A stretch of 64,000 bases of DNA, taken from assembly GCA_963669315.1 (NCBI GenBank), contig OY770021.1:3596001-3660000 (forward strand), in the 5' to 3' direction. Source of the stretch: SZUA-547 sp963669315. GTDB lineage: Bacteria > Pseudomonadota > Alphaproteobacteria > Rhodobacterales > Rhodobacteraceae. The first letter of the stretch is position 1, and each line of letters starts with the position of its first letter. Below are positions 37,851 to 46,660 of the stretch, in pieces. Under the pieces are notes generated by a model. The model made no database searches and was not told the origin of the DNA. It was given only the letters and a program-made list of their open reading frames with translations. The translations under genes were made by a program, and so were the position numbers.

Positions 37851-38989
37851 CAGCATCGGCTCCCACTGGCCTGGAGCGACTGAAATCCGCCCGCACGGCG
37901 GTGGTCAAAATCGGCTCCTCACTGCTCGTCGACGCCGCGACTGGCGCTCTGCGTCGCGACTGGCTTGCGAGTCTCGCGGCTGACGTGGCGTCGTTGCGCG
38001 AACGAGGGATCGACGTAGTGATCGTCTCGTCTGGCTCAATCGCGTTGGGACGGCGCGCCCTGAATCTTCCTGCGGGCGCTCTGACGCTGGATCAAAGTCA
38101 GGCCGCCGCCGCGGTGGGGCAAATCCGCCTTGCGCGCGCTTATGAGGAGGCGCTGGCGCCTCACGGAGTCATTTCCGCGCAGCTTTTGTTGACCTTGGAC
38201 GATACCCAAAATCGAAGAAGATATCTGAATGCGCGGGCGACGCTGAAGGCGCTGCTGGCTAATGGCGTCACGCCGGTGGTGAACGAAAACGACACGGTCG
38301 CGACAGATGAGATTCGCTATGGCGACAACGACCGGCTGGGCGCCCGCGTGGCGCAGATTGCCGGCGCCGATGTGCTGATCCTGCTTTCGGATGTGGATGG
38401 ACTCTATGACAAGAATCCCCGCGATTTCGAAGGCGCGAGCCATATTCCCGTCGTCCATGAAGTGACCGCCGCGATCGAGGGCATGGCGGGAGGCACCGGA
38501 TCAGAAGGCGCAAGCGGCGGCATGGTCACCAAGCTGATGGCGGCCAAGACGGCGATGCGGGGCGGTTGCGCCATGGCGATCACCAAGGGCGCGGTGGATC
38601 ATCCGCTGGAGGCTCTGGAGAATGGCGCGACGGCGACCTGGTTCCTGCCACAGCAGGATCCGGCCCGGGCCAAAAAGCAGTGGATTGCGGGCATGAAACC
38701 CTCGGGCGCGTTGATCGTTGATGCGGGTGCGGCGCGCGCGCTCGGGCGCGGCAATTCGCTTTTGCCGGCCGGGGTGAAAGGTGTTGAGGGCTCTTTCGAG
38801 CGCGGCGACCCGGTGACGATCCAGACTGAGGACGGCGTTGCGCTTGGTGCGGCGCTGGCGGGCTATAATGCGCGGGAGGCGCAGGCGATCAGCGGTCGGC
38901 AGAGTGGTGAGATTGAAAAATTGCTGGGGTATCCTGGCCGGGCGGCGATGGCGCACCGGGACGATCTGGTGCTATGGGGAGGCGCATGA
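37838..38989 (+). CDS. proB: Glutamate 5-kinase
   Basis: A 383-residue enzyme for the first step of proline synthesis (glutamate to gamma-glutamyl phosphate). The amino-acid-kinase domain covers about 20-270 with VVKIGSSLL, VIVSSGSIALG, NENDTVATDEIRYGDND and GTGSEGASGGMVTKL. A C-terminal PUA domain (SLLPAGVKGVEGSFERGD) completes it. It overlaps obgE upstream and its TGA overlaps the proA start region, so the three are translationally coupled. Confidence 0.96.
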   Translation: MASVTASAPTGLERLKSARTAVVKIGSSLLVDAATGALRRDWLASLAADVASLRERGIDVVIVSSGSIALGRRALNLPAGALTLDQSQAAAAVGQIRLARAYEEALAPHGVISAQLLLTLDDTQNRRRYLNARATLKALLANGVTPVVNENDTVATDEIRYGDNDRLGARVAQIAGADVLILLSDVDGLYDKNPRDFEGASHIPVVHEVTAAIEGMAGGTGSEGASGGMVTKLMAAKTAMRGGCAMAITKGAVDHPLEALENGATATWFLPQQDPARAKKQWIAGMKPSGALIVDAGAARALGRGNSLLPAGVKGVEGSFERGDPVTIQTEDGVALGAALAGYNAREAQAISGRQSGEIEKLLGYPGRAAMAHRDDLVLWGGA

Positions 38990-40269
38990 TGAACATCGCG
39001 ACTGAAGCAACGACAGAGGACGCCGCAGCGGTGATGGCCGAGATCGGCGCGCGCGCCCAATCGGCATCGCGCGTGCTCGCCTCGGCAAGCGCGGAGACCA
39101 AGCGCAAGGCGCTGGAGGCCGCCGCCGCCGCCATTATCGACCGCACGGCCGAGATCGTCGCCGCCAATGATCGGGACATGGCCTATGGCCGCGACAAGGG
39201 CCTTTCCAAGGCGATGCTCGACCGGCTGATGCTGAATGAAGAGCGGGTCGCCGCGATGGCCGAGGGGCTGCGCGCCGTGGCCGCGCAAGATGATCCCGTT
39301 GGCGCGGTGATGGAGGAATGGGACCGACCCAACGGCCTTCATATCAAGCGGGTGCGCACCCCCCTTGGCGTCATTGGCGTCATCTATGAAAGCCGCCCGA
39401 ATGTGACGGCCGACGCCGCTGGCCTGTGCCTGAAATCGGGCAACGCCGCGATCCTGCGTGGCGGGTCAGAAAGCTTCCATTCCTCAGGCGCGATCCTCGA
39501 AAGCCTGCAGGAAGGGCTGAAGAAAGCGGGCCTGCCTGCGGATTCTGTCCAGCGCCCCCCCAGCCGAGATCGCGCCTTTGTGGGCCAGATGTTGACCGCG
39601 ACTGAATCTATTGACGTGATTGTGCCCCGCGGCGGCAAGGGGTTGGTCGGCCGGGTGCAGGCCGAGGCGCGCGTGCCGGTCTTCGCCCATCTTGAGGGGA
39701 TCTGCCACGTCTATATCGACGGCGCGGCGGACGCTGCCAAAGCGCGGCGCGTCGCAGTCAACGCCAAGACCCGGCGCACCGGCATCTGCGGGGCGGCCGA
39801 GTGTCTGCTGATAGATCGCAAGGCGCTGGAAACTTGCGGGGCGGTCGTCGGTGACCTTCTTGATGCTGGCGTCGAGGTTCGGGGAGACGGAGAGATTCAG
39901 GTGCTTGATCCGCGCATCGTGCCGGCGGGCGAGGGCGACTGGGGTTGTGAGTTTCTCGATATGATCATTGCGGCGAAAGTTGTCGATGGCGTCGAAGGCG
40001 CGATTGAGCACATCTCTGCCTATGGCTCGAACCACACGGATTGCATCATCACGGAAGATGACCAGGCGGCCGAGACGTTCTTCTCTCGTCTGGACAGCGC
40101 GATCCTGATGCGCAACGCCTCGACCCAGTTCGCCGATGGCGGAGAATTCGGAATGGGCGCAGAAATCGGCATCGCGACAGGCAAGATGCATGCGCGCGGC
40201 CCCGTAGGAGCCGAGCAACTAACTTCGTTCAAGTATCTGGTGGAAGGGGACGGCGCGACGCGCCCCTAG
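38989..40269 (+). CDS. proA: Gamma-glutamyl phosphate reductase
   Basis: A 426-residue NADPH-dependent enzyme that makes glutamate semialdehyde, the next step after ProB. It has IYESRPNVTADAAGLCLKSG, VPRGGKGLVGRVQ, HLEGICHVYIDG and the RRTGICGAAECLL segment with the catalytic cysteine. ATG 38989 has GGAGG six bases upstream; 38986 (ATGA overlap with proB) is an equally possible start. The gene converges with the MepK-like gene, with 12 bases between stops. Confidence 0.95.
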   Translation: MNIATEATTEDAAAVMAEIGARAQSASRVLASASAETKRKALEAAAAAIIDRTAEIVAANDRDMAYGRDKGLSKAMLDRLMLNEERVAAMAEGLRAVAAQDDPVGAVMEEWDRPNGLHIKRVRTPLGVIGVIYESRPNVTADAAGLCLKSGNAAILRGGSESFHSSGAILESLQEGLKKAGLPADSVQRPPSRDRAFVGQMLTATESIDVIVPRGGKGLVGRVQAEARVPVFAHLEGICHVYIDGAADAAKARRVAVNAKTRRTGICGAAECLLIDRKALETCGAVVGDLLDAGVEVRGDGEIQVLDPRIVPAGEGDWGCEFLDMIIAAKVVDGVEGAIEHISAYGSNHTDCIITEDDQAAETFFSRLDSAILMRNASTQFADGGEFGMGAEIGIATGKMHARGPVGAEQLTSFKYLVEGDGATRP

Positions 40270-40281
40270 CGCTGGTCCGCC

Positions 40282-40872
40282 TTAACGGCGGCCCCAGCTG
40301 CGCTCCGGCCCGCTATCGATGTGGACGAAGTTGCGATAGCCGCCAACACCGCCGCCATGCAGCGACAAAGCGGCGCGGCGGATCTGGTAGGGCGACCGGC
40401 TTTTCATCTTGATGTCGCAGGCCATACCCTTGGTGTGATAGCTGTCCCGCGCCACGGCGCGGCTGCGCGCGCGCAGCATGTTGTTGGTTTTGCGCGTGCG
40501 ATAGGCGGAGAGAACCTCCAGCGCATCTGACGTGTCGAGTGTCTTGTGAACCGCGGCCATGATGTCGAGCGCTTTTGGGTCGATCTTGGTCGCCACATCC
40601 TCACGCCAGTCGCGCAGGAACCAGTTCGCCTCGGCGCAGGCTTCCGAAATGTATTCGCCTTCGATCCAAAAAATGGTGCGAAGTGATTCGCCAGTGCGGG
40701 CGTTGAAGAGATCAAGGTGTCGAACATCGCCGGCGCCAGTCAGGATGGCGGGCGCAGCAGCGCGCAGGCTCGTAGGCGTCGTAGCCACGGCTGCGGTTGC
40801 GCATCCTATGCCAATAAGCTTAAGCGCCTCACGCCGCGCAATACGCGGAGAAATCGAGTTCCTGCTCGACAC
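40282..40872 (-). CDS. MepK-like DUF882 (M15A) murein endopeptidase, Tat-type signal
   Basis: A 196-residue exported protein. The N-terminus IARREALKLIGIGCAT resembles a twin-arginine signal followed by a short hydrophobic stretch. The catalytic domain has the M15 zinc motifs SYHTKGMACDIKM (HxxGxAxD) and FVHIDSGPERSW, with LSAYRTRKTN before them. E. coli MepK (YcbK) of this family cleaves the 3-3 cross-links made by L,D-transpeptidases. The gene is divergent from an LdtD-like gene across about 290 bases, the same partnership as in E. coli. Confidence 0.85.
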   Translation of the reverse strand: MSSRNSISPRIARREALKLIGIGCATAAVATTPTSLRAAAPAILTGAGDVRHLDLFNARTGESLRTIFWIEGEYISEACAEANWFLRDWREDVATKIDPKALDIMAAVHKTLDTSDALEVLSAYRTRKTNNMLRARSRAVARDSYHTKGMACDIKMKSRSPYQIRRAALSLHGGGVGGYRNFVHIDSGPERSWGRR

Positions 40873-41158
40873 TTCCGTCCCTCATCTCACTCAGCCCGCT
40901 TAATGGGGCCTAATATGGCGCGGTGTATGCCACACTTTTCCCTTTAATGATAGTCTGAATCGGGAATTTTGATTGACCTGATTTGGTCACTTTAAGCCCT
41001 ATTCACGGTCGCTGATTCGCACTGAATCTGAGGCGTTTATCACACGATATGGTGAAAAAACGTCAGCATTGGCGCTCGGAATCGGGTGAAATGCTCGATA
41101 TGCGCATTTTCGTGCTAGATATTACGTGAGTATAGGGGCATTCCCCAAGGAGTTGAAC
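40873..41158. promoter_or_regulatory. Divergent promoter region between the MepK-like and LdtD-like genes
   Basis: About 285 bases between divergent genes, AT-richer than the coding DNA. It must carry promoters in both directions, which could allow joint control. No operator is clear by eye. Confidence 0.45.
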
Positions 41159-43012
41159 GTGCGCTCAGGTGATTCAGTTCGCGCGGCGATTGTTTTGGCC
41201 GCGCTGTTGGTGTGTCCGTCCGCTGCATTCGCCGTGTCTGAGGTTCCGATCTCAGCCAAAACGGTCAGGCCGACCGAAGTCGCATCGCTTGAGCAGCCTT
41301 CATCTTCGACGCAGGCTGAGGCGTTCTCGGGTTCGCCCATTGCAATTGCTCTGAGCAACGCTCTAAAGGGCTCTGGGGCGAGCGAAGAATCCACCGTCGA
41401 AGTCATCGCGCTTTATGAAGAGCGGGGCGGCCAATCGATCTGGTTGGCCGATGACAACGCCTCGGTTCTGATCGCTGCATTGAGCGAAACCGAAACGCAT
41501 GCGTTGCCGCAAGAGCGCTATGGTGCCCTGGCGTTGAACGCGCGCCATGCCCGGATTGATGAATTCACCGATGAAGAGCGGGCCGAATTTGAGGCTGATC
41601 TCACGGCGGTTTTCACGGCATACGCCCGGGATCTTTCCTCAGGCTTGCTTAGTCCCGTTCGGGTCAGTCGGGAAATCGAGATATATCCCGAGCGCGCATC
41701 GGCCGGTGCGTTGCTGCGCGAAGCGAGCGTGACGGATGATTTGCCCGGATTCCTGAGAGGTCTGGCTCCGCAGCACGACGCCTATTGGGCTTTGCGGCTC
41801 GCCTTTGCTGATGTGAAAACCATCGATCCCGACGCTTGGGGGCCGGAGGTGCCCGCTGGGCGAACGCTGAAATACGGTATGCGCGACAAGAGAGTGGCGG
41901 CGCTTCGCGACCGTCTGACGGCCCTCGGTTTTGCGCCCTCAACGACCGCTGACGACAGAGCCGCGGATCCGTTGCGCATCGATCGCAATCTAGAGGATGC
42001 GATCATCCGGTTTCAGGCGGATCGAGGCCTCGTCGATGATGGTGTCGTCGGATCGCGTACGCTGGCTGCGCTGAATCAGTCGCCCAGGGGCAGGCTGGCG
42101 CAGATCGCGGTCAATATGGAGCGGTTGCGCTGGCACAATCGGGATTTGGGCTGGCGCCATGTTCTGGTGAACCAGGCTTCATTCTCTATGACGGTTTTTG
42201 AGAACAATACGCCGGTGCTGGAATCCCGTGTTGTTGTCGGTAAGGCGAGGAAGTTCCGTACGCCGGAGTTTAGCGACCAGATGGAGTATCTCGTCTTCAA
42301 TCCGTACTGGAACGTGCCGAAAAGCATCGCGCGTGACGAAATTCTGCCGCTACTGAAGAACGATCCGTCGTATTTGTCGCGCAATAATATGACGGCCACG
42401 CCGTGGGAAGGCTATTCGCCGCCTCCCGCGCCTGCGCAATCTGCGCCGATCGAACCGGGGCAGGTGCTGGCGCAGAACGATGTCAACGCGCCGTATCGGC
42501 CGGTGTCCACGCGATCCGCCGGCGCGGGGAATGGGACCTCTGATGAGGGCGGGGGCACCGACGCGACGCCCTACAATCCATGGCAACGTTATTCCGGCGG
42601 TCATTTTCCCTATACGATCCGGCAGAATCCTGGCGCTGGAAACGCGTTGGGTGACGTGAAGTTCCTGTTCCCCAACAAGCATTCGATCTATCTGCATGAT
42701 ACGCCTTCAAAAAAACTGTTCCTGCGGGAGCGCCGCGATTTCAGCCATGGTTGCGTGCGCGTGCAGAAGCCGATTGAGTTCGCCGAATTGATTCTTGGCT
42801 GGCAGACAGAGGATCCGGACGCGTATATGCGTCGCATGCTCGCCTATTCGTCGGAGAAGTGGATCACGATCAAAGAACCGATTCCCGTGCACCTGACCTA
42901 TCGTACGGCTTCGCTAAACGCCGAAGGCACGCTGGATTTCCTGCCTGACGTATATGGTCGGGACGCCATTGTCGCCGCAGCGCTTGAGGCGGAGGGCGTC
43001 GAGTTGCGCTAA
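41159..43012 (+). CDS. LdtD (YcbB)-like L,D-transpeptidase
   Basis: A 617-residue periplasmic enzyme that forms 3-3 peptidoglycan cross-links. GTG 41159 has AAGGAG six bases upstream and gives a signal peptide (AAIVLAALLVCPSAAFA). An Ala-rich linker, a YcbB scaffold domain, a peptidoglycan-binding domain (LKYGMRDKRVAALRDRLTAL, TLAALNQ) and the YkuD domain follow. The catalytic SHGCVRVQ has Cys near residue 532, preceded by the SIYLHDTPSKKLF strand. A Pro/Gly/Ser-rich insertion of some 70 residues (around PPPAPAQSAPIEPGQV) lies in the capping loop of the catalytic domain. It is divergent from the MepK-like gene. Confidence 0.92.
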   Translation: MRSGDSVRAAIVLAALLVCPSAAFAVSEVPISAKTVRPTEVASLEQPSSSTQAEAFSGSPIAIALSNALKGSGASEESTVEVIALYEERGGQSIWLADDNASVLIAALSETETHALPQERYGALALNARHARIDEFTDEERAEFEADLTAVFTAYARDLSSGLLSPVRVSREIEIYPERASAGALLREASVTDDLPGFLRGLAPQHDAYWALRLAFADVKTIDPDAWGPEVPAGRTLKYGMRDKRVAALRDRLTALGFAPSTTADDRAADPLRIDRNLEDAIIRFQADRGLVDDGVVGSRTLAALNQSPRGRLAQIAVNMERLRWHNRDLGWRHVLVNQASFSMTVFENNTPVLESRVVVGKARKFRTPEFSDQMEYLVFNPYWNVPKSIARDEILPLLKNDPSYLSRNNMTATPWEGYSPPPAPAQSAPIEPGQVLAQNDVNAPYRPVSTRSAGAGNGTSDEGGGTDATPYNPWQRYSGGHFPYTIRQNPGAGNALGDVKFLFPNKHSIYLHDTPSKKLFLRERRDFSHGCVRVQKPIEFAELILGWQTEDPDAYMRRMLAYSSEKWITIKEPIPVHLTYRTASLNAEGTLDFLPDVYGRDAIVAAALEAEGVELR

Positions 43013-43110
43013 AGGTCCAGCGGCCGTAATCAGGCAATCATCGGGCTTAAACCTTGCTTCGGATCAGCAGTCGCGGCTAAGCACGCCGTTGAATTATTTC
43101 AGGGCGCGTC

Positions 43111-44202
43111 ATGGGCTTTACAATTTCGCAGATCGCGGCTGCATTGCAGACGCAAGCGGCGGGCGATCTTTCCCTAGCAATCGAACGTCCCGCGCATCCG
43201 GCAAAGGCCGGAGAGCGTGACATCGCGCTCGCCATGGACGCCAAGTATTTCGATGCTCTGAAGGCCAGCCGGGCGAGAGCCGCCATCCTGCCAGAGGGCG
43301 CGCCTTGGGAGGAGCTGGAGCTGGACGCCGCCGTCTTCGTGGGACGATCTCGATACGCATTGTCCAAGCTCACTTCGGCCTTCGCGCATCCAGTGCATGC
43401 GCCGGCGGGCGTACATCCAAGCGCGGTGGTGGATGACGCCGCCAAATTGGGAGAGGGCGTTTCCATCGGCCCACTCTGCGTTATTGGACCCGGCGCTGAG
43501 ATCAGCGCAGGCGGTCGGCTGCTGGCAGGTGTCACAGTTGGAGAGAATGCGACGGTCGGAGATGCCGCGCTTGTCCATAGCGGCGTCAGAATCGGCGCTC
43601 GCGTTACGATCGGCGCTCGTGCGATCATCCAGCCAAATGCGGTGATCGGCGCGGATGGGTTTTCATTCGTTACTCCGGAAAAGGGCTCTGTCGAGGCGGC
43701 GAAAGAGGGTGGGGCGATTACGGACGAAGTTCGCAATGTCGAGCTTGCGCGAATTCATTCCCTCGGCGCGGTTGTGTTGGGAGACGACGTCGAAGTCGGC
43801 GCTTGCTCAACCATTGATCGCGGCACCTTGATCGATACGCGCGTTGGATCGGGGACCAAAATCGATAACCAGGTTCAGATCGGACACAATGTTCAGGTGG
43901 GCGAACACTGCATGCTGTGCGGGCAAGTTGGAATCGCTGGCAGCGCGGAGATTGGCGATCGAGTGGTCTTGGCGGGCAAAGCCGGCATCGCCGATCACAT
44001 CACCATAGGAGAAGACAGCGTTATAGGCGCGAACAGCGCGGTCAGCGCGAATGTTCCGCCGCGCTCTGTCCTGCTGGGGTTGCCGGCGCGTCCCGCTGCG
44101 GAGACGGCGCGCATCGTCGCCGCCCAAAGAAGGCTGCCTGACTTGTTCCAGACTGTGCGGGAACTGAAGAAACGTCTTTCCGAGGTCGATCCCACACGCT
44201 AG
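43111..44202 (+). CDS. lpxD: UDP-3-O-(3-hydroxyacyl)glucosamine N-acyltransferase
   Basis: A 363-residue lipid A enzyme that N-acylates UDP-3-O-acylglucosamine using hydroxyacyl-ACP. After an N-terminal uridine-binding domain come hexapeptide repeats of the left-handed beta helix from about residue 100 (GVHPSAVVDDAAKLGEGVSI) to 330, with the catalytic NQVQIGHNVQVG histidine. It is followed by its own ACP gene and a ketoacyl synthase, suggesting a dedicated acyl donor for lipid A. Confidence 0.94.
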   Translation: MGFTISQIAAALQTQAAGDLSLAIERPAHPAKAGERDIALAMDAKYFDALKASRARAAILPEGAPWEELELDAAVFVGRSRYALSKLTSAFAHPVHAPAGVHPSAVVDDAAKLGEGVSIGPLCVIGPGAEISAGGRLLAGVTVGENATVGDAALVHSGVRIGARVTIGARAIIQPNAVIGADGFSFVTPEKGSVEAAKEGGAITDEVRNVELARIHSLGAVVLGDDVEVGACSTIDRGTLIDTRVGSGTKIDNQVQIGHNVQVGEHCMLCGQVGIAGSAEIGDRVVLAGKAGIADHITIGEDSVIGANSAVSANVPPRSVLLGLPARPAAETARIVAAQRRLPDLFQTVRELKKRLSEVDPTR

Positions 44203-44233
44203 ATGTGACGTTACCTAATTGAGGGAGCCTGAA

Positions 44234-44497
44234 ATGTCCTCAGATACTCAGCTGAAGGTTCGAGAGATCATCGCCGAACAGGCTGTTCTGGACGTCGACC
44301 AGGTGAAACCTGAATCGACGCCTGAGGAGTTGGGACTCGATTCGCTTTCGATGGTCGAGATCGTTTTCGCCATCGAAGAGGAGTTCGACATCTCGGTTCC
44401 ATTTAACGCGAACGATCCGACTTCGACGGAATTCGATATTTCCAGCGTCGCCGCGATCGTGAAAGCGCTTGATGCGCTTATTGCGGCAGAGGCCTGA
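44234..44497 (+). CDS. Acyl carrier protein (specialised, next to lpxD)
   Basis: An 87-residue acidic carrier protein. The phosphopantetheine site is GLDSLSM with Ser37, and helix II continues VEIVFAIEEEFDISVPFNAN. The VFAIEEEF-type helix is closer to the special AcpXL-like carriers than to housekeeping AcpP. ATG 44234 follows GAGGGA. It lies 31 bases after lpxD and 6 bases before the synthase gene. It is probably not the cell's main ACP (inference from context). Confidence 0.88.
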   Translation: MSSDTQLKVREIIAEQAVLDVDQVKPESTPEELGLDSLSMVEIVFAIEEEFDISVPFNANDPTSTEFDISSVAAIVKALDALIAAEA

Positions 44498-44503
44498 GAC
44501 CGA

Positions 44504-45712
44504 ATGAGGCGCGTCGCCATTACCGGCGTCGGGGTCGTTTCGGCCCTAGGCGTTGGCCGCAAGGCTCATATGACAGGGCTGCAAGAGGGCCGTTGCGGAA
44601 TCGGAGAGCTGGAGTTCCGCGACGTTGAACGGCTGTCCGTTTCGATTGGCGGGCAGGCGAAGGCTTTCAAATCCGAAGATTATTTTGGACGGTCGGAGAT
44701 CGCGCTGCTCGACAGGTTCACGCAGATGGCGCTGATCGCCGGCAGGGAGGCTGTCGAGGACTCCGGGCTGGAGATCACTGAAGCAATTGGCTTACGATCC
44801 GCGGTCGTCATAGGCAGCGGCCTTGGCGGGTTGGGCACTCTCGACGACAGCTACAGGTCGGTTTTTGAAGAGGGCAAGAACCGCGTGCATCCGTTCGTCG
44901 TTCCGCGCTCCATGCCAAACGCCGCCGCCAGCCAGCTATCGATGGCGCATGGCATCAAGGGGCCGGTCTGGTCAGTTTCGACTGCGTGTTCTTCGTCCAA
45001 TCATGCGATCGGGCAAGCCTATCATCTGGTGCGGTCAGGCATTTCCGATGTTGCGATCAGCGGCGGGGCCGAAAGCATGCTCTGCTTCGGCGGCGTCAAG
45101 GCGTGGGAGGGGCTGCGCGTGATGTCTAAGGACGGGTGCCGCCCTTTCTGCAAGACGCGCAACGGCATGGTTCAGGGCGAAGGCGCGGCGGTGCTGGTCC
45201 TCGAAGAGATGGAAATGGCCAAGGCCCGCGGCGCCGACATTTGGGGAGAGATCGCCGGGTTCGGCATGACGTCTGACGCTGGAGATATTGTGCAGCCCGA
45301 CCCCGATGGCGCGGCGCGGGCGATTAGGATCGCTCTTGCGGACGCCGAGATGTCCGCAGAGGATGTTGGCTATATCAATGCGCACGGAACAGCGACGGCC
45401 GCAAACGATCGCAGTGAATGCGTGGCGCTGAAGGATGCGTTTGGCGACCACGCCTACAAGCTGATGGTGTCGTCCACGAAGTCGATGCATGGACACGGCA
45501 TTGGGGCCGCAGGCGCGCTGGAGAGCTTGGCTGTGCTTCTGGCGCTTAAAGAGGGCGTTGTCGCGCCGACCATCGGGTATGCGGAGCCTGACCCAGACTG
45601 TGATCTTGATGTGGTGCCGAATGATGCGCGGGATGTCAAAGTCGACGCCGCTATATCGAACTCATTCGCATTTGGCGGTCTGAACGCGGTGCTCGCGTTT
45701 CGGAAGGTTTGA
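44504..45712 (+). CDS. Beta-ketoacyl-ACP synthase, KAS II type
   Basis: A 402-residue condensing enzyme for fatty-acid elongation. The catalytic triad is C162 (STACSSSN), H294 (INAHGTAT) and H331 (STKSMHGHGIGAAG), and the GGLNAVLAF C-terminal glycine loop is present. The arrangement lpxD-ACP-KAS suggests it extends the hydroxyacyl or long acyl chain destined for lipid A, as in the AcpXL clusters of rhizobia. Housekeeping fabF normally sits with acpP elsewhere, so this is likely a second copy. Confidence 0.92.
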   Translation: MRRVAITGVGVVSALGVGRKAHMTGLQEGRCGIGELEFRDVERLSVSIGGQAKAFKSEDYFGRSEIALLDRFTQMALIAGREAVEDSGLEITEAIGLRSAVVIGSGLGGLGTLDDSYRSVFEEGKNRVHPFVVPRSMPNAAASQLSMAHGIKGPVWSVSTACSSSNHAIGQAYHLVRSGISDVAISGGAESMLCFGGVKAWEGLRVMSKDGCRPFCKTRNGMVQGEGAAVLVLEEMEMAKARGADIWGEIAGFGMTSDAGDIVQPDPDGAARAIRIALADAEMSAEDVGYINAHGTATAANDRSECVALKDAFGDHAYKLMVSSTKSMHGHGIGAAGALESLAVLLALKEGVVAPTIGYAEPDPDCDLDVVPNDARDVKVDAAISNSFAFGGLNAVLAFRKV

Positions 45713-45719
45713 TCGGATA

Positions 45720-45744
45720 GGCCCACCTTGACACCAGGTGGGCC
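45720..45744. terminator. Hairpin between convergent KAS and IalB genes
   Basis: Arms GGCCCACCT and AGGTGGGCC enclose a 7-base loop between the two convergent stops. No clear T run follows on either strand, so it is a probable but weak bidirectional terminator. Confidence 0.45.
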
Positions 45745-45767
45745 CGGAAAACTGTCAATCCAACTGT

Positions 45768-46289
45768 TTAGTTCGCGGGCGGCAATTCGTTATAGGCCTT
45801 GGTGAAACCATTCAGCGAGATCGTCGCCTGTCGCTTTTTGCCGTCGATCGCCTGGAATGCGAGAACGACATTGGCGCCCCCTTTGAGTTCCGACACGAAG
45901 CCTTCGGTGATTGGTTCAAGCACCCGGCACCCGGCTTTTACGCAGAACCGATAGGGCGCGACCCGCGCCTTTTTCGAATCTATCTGCATGCTCAGGCCTT
46001 CGGTCAGAACCACGCCCAGCGGAACTACGACTTCCCATTGCGCCGGGATCTTGGTGCCGTTCGAAAGAGAGCGATCATTCAATCGCAGCAGTTTGACGAA
46101 GGCGATTGGACGACCCTCTGCGTCCTTGTACGACTGGCTCATCACGCAAACTTTTTCAGCGTCAGAGGAGCACCGGACTTCCCAATCGCCGTGTGTCGCC
46201 GTCACGGTTCCTGCGTCCTGCGCGCTGGCGGACGCCGTCGCCAACATTGCGCCAGCGGCGATAATCAAAAGTCTACTGAAAAACTTCAT
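45768..46289 (-). CDS. IalB (invasion-associated locus B) family protein
   Basis: A 173-residue exported protein with a signal peptide (MKFFSRLLIIAAGAMLATAS, cleavage near ASA-QD). The mature part has the family pattern: HGDWEVRC, a C-x-SQSY pair, LPLGV-like PLGVVLTEGLSMQID, and FCVKAGC. Paired cysteines suggest two disulfides. In Bartonella, IalB aids erythrocyte entry, but homologues are widespread in free-living alphaproteobacteria with no known role. Confidence 0.9.
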   Translation of the reverse strand: MKFFSRLLIIAAGAMLATASASAQDAGTVTATHGDWEVRCSSDAEKVCVMSQSYKDAEGRPIAFVKLLRLNDRSLSNGTKIPAQWEVVVPLGVVLTEGLSMQIDSKKARVAPYRFCVKAGCRVLEPITEGFVSELKGGANVVLAFQAIDGKKRQATISLNGFTKAYNELPPAN

Positions 46290-46396
46290 GGGTGCTCCTG
46301 GGGTGTGCTTAGGCGCCTTCGTGCAGCGTTCAGCCCTCTTGTCCTAGACCAAGGCGGTGAAATCAACCCGCTCTCGCCGACTTGCCGCGGAATTGA

Positions 46397-46424
46397 GAAG
46401 GGCGCTTCTCGCGAAGCGCCCTTC
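46397..46424. repeat. 12-bp perfect inverted repeat upstream of the IalB gene
   Basis: Arms GAAGGGCGCTTC and GAAGCGCCCTTC around a 4-base loop, about 110 bases upstream of the IalB start. ATTATAA follows on the plus strand. It may stop read-through from the small RNA or bind a regulator; no proper T run is present. Confidence 0.5.
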
Positions 46425-46554
46425 ATTATAAGGATTTGTCTCCCTGTCGGACTGGCCGAGCCAATCTCGATTGGGACGCTATTCAATCGAATTGGGGGTG
46501 GTCAAGTCTTTTCGACCGCGCTGGAAGTCGGTTGTGTAACTGTCTTGGCGGTGG

Positions 46555-46660
46555 GCAAAAAAAAGCCGCGCCAATGCGCGGCGCGACAGTCCACAGGGAG
46601 GAGATGCGCCACCGACACTTCCCAGTCGCGGCGCTTCCCAACTGTTCCAAACAAAGGTTA
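46555..46660 (-). ncRNA. Candidate small RNA with anti-Shine-Dalgarno motif and strong terminator
   Basis: On the minus strand no coding gene fits, yet a perfect intrinsic terminator is present (arms GCCGCGC/GCGCGGC, loop ATTG, eight T at 46557-46564). Upstream of it is a stem (GCGCC...GGCGC) and then a single-stranded stretch carrying CTCCTCCC at 46596-46603. This is complementary to ribosome-binding sites and like the motif of the alphaproteobacterial 'cuckoo' sRNAs. The 5' end is a guess. The family is not identified; it does not show the SRP RNA tetraloop. Confidence 0.5.
46557..46582 (-). terminator. Rho-independent terminator of the candidate sRNA
   Basis: GCCGCGC-ATTG-GCGCGGC followed by eight T on the minus strand. 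No annotated minus-strand gene ends here, which is the main reason to infer an sRNA. Confidence 0.85.

Noticed and set aside
46555..46660. Signal recognition particle (4.5S) RNA
   Set aside because: The region lacks the conserved GGAAGGAAGCAG-type apical sequence of SRP RNA, although its size would fit.
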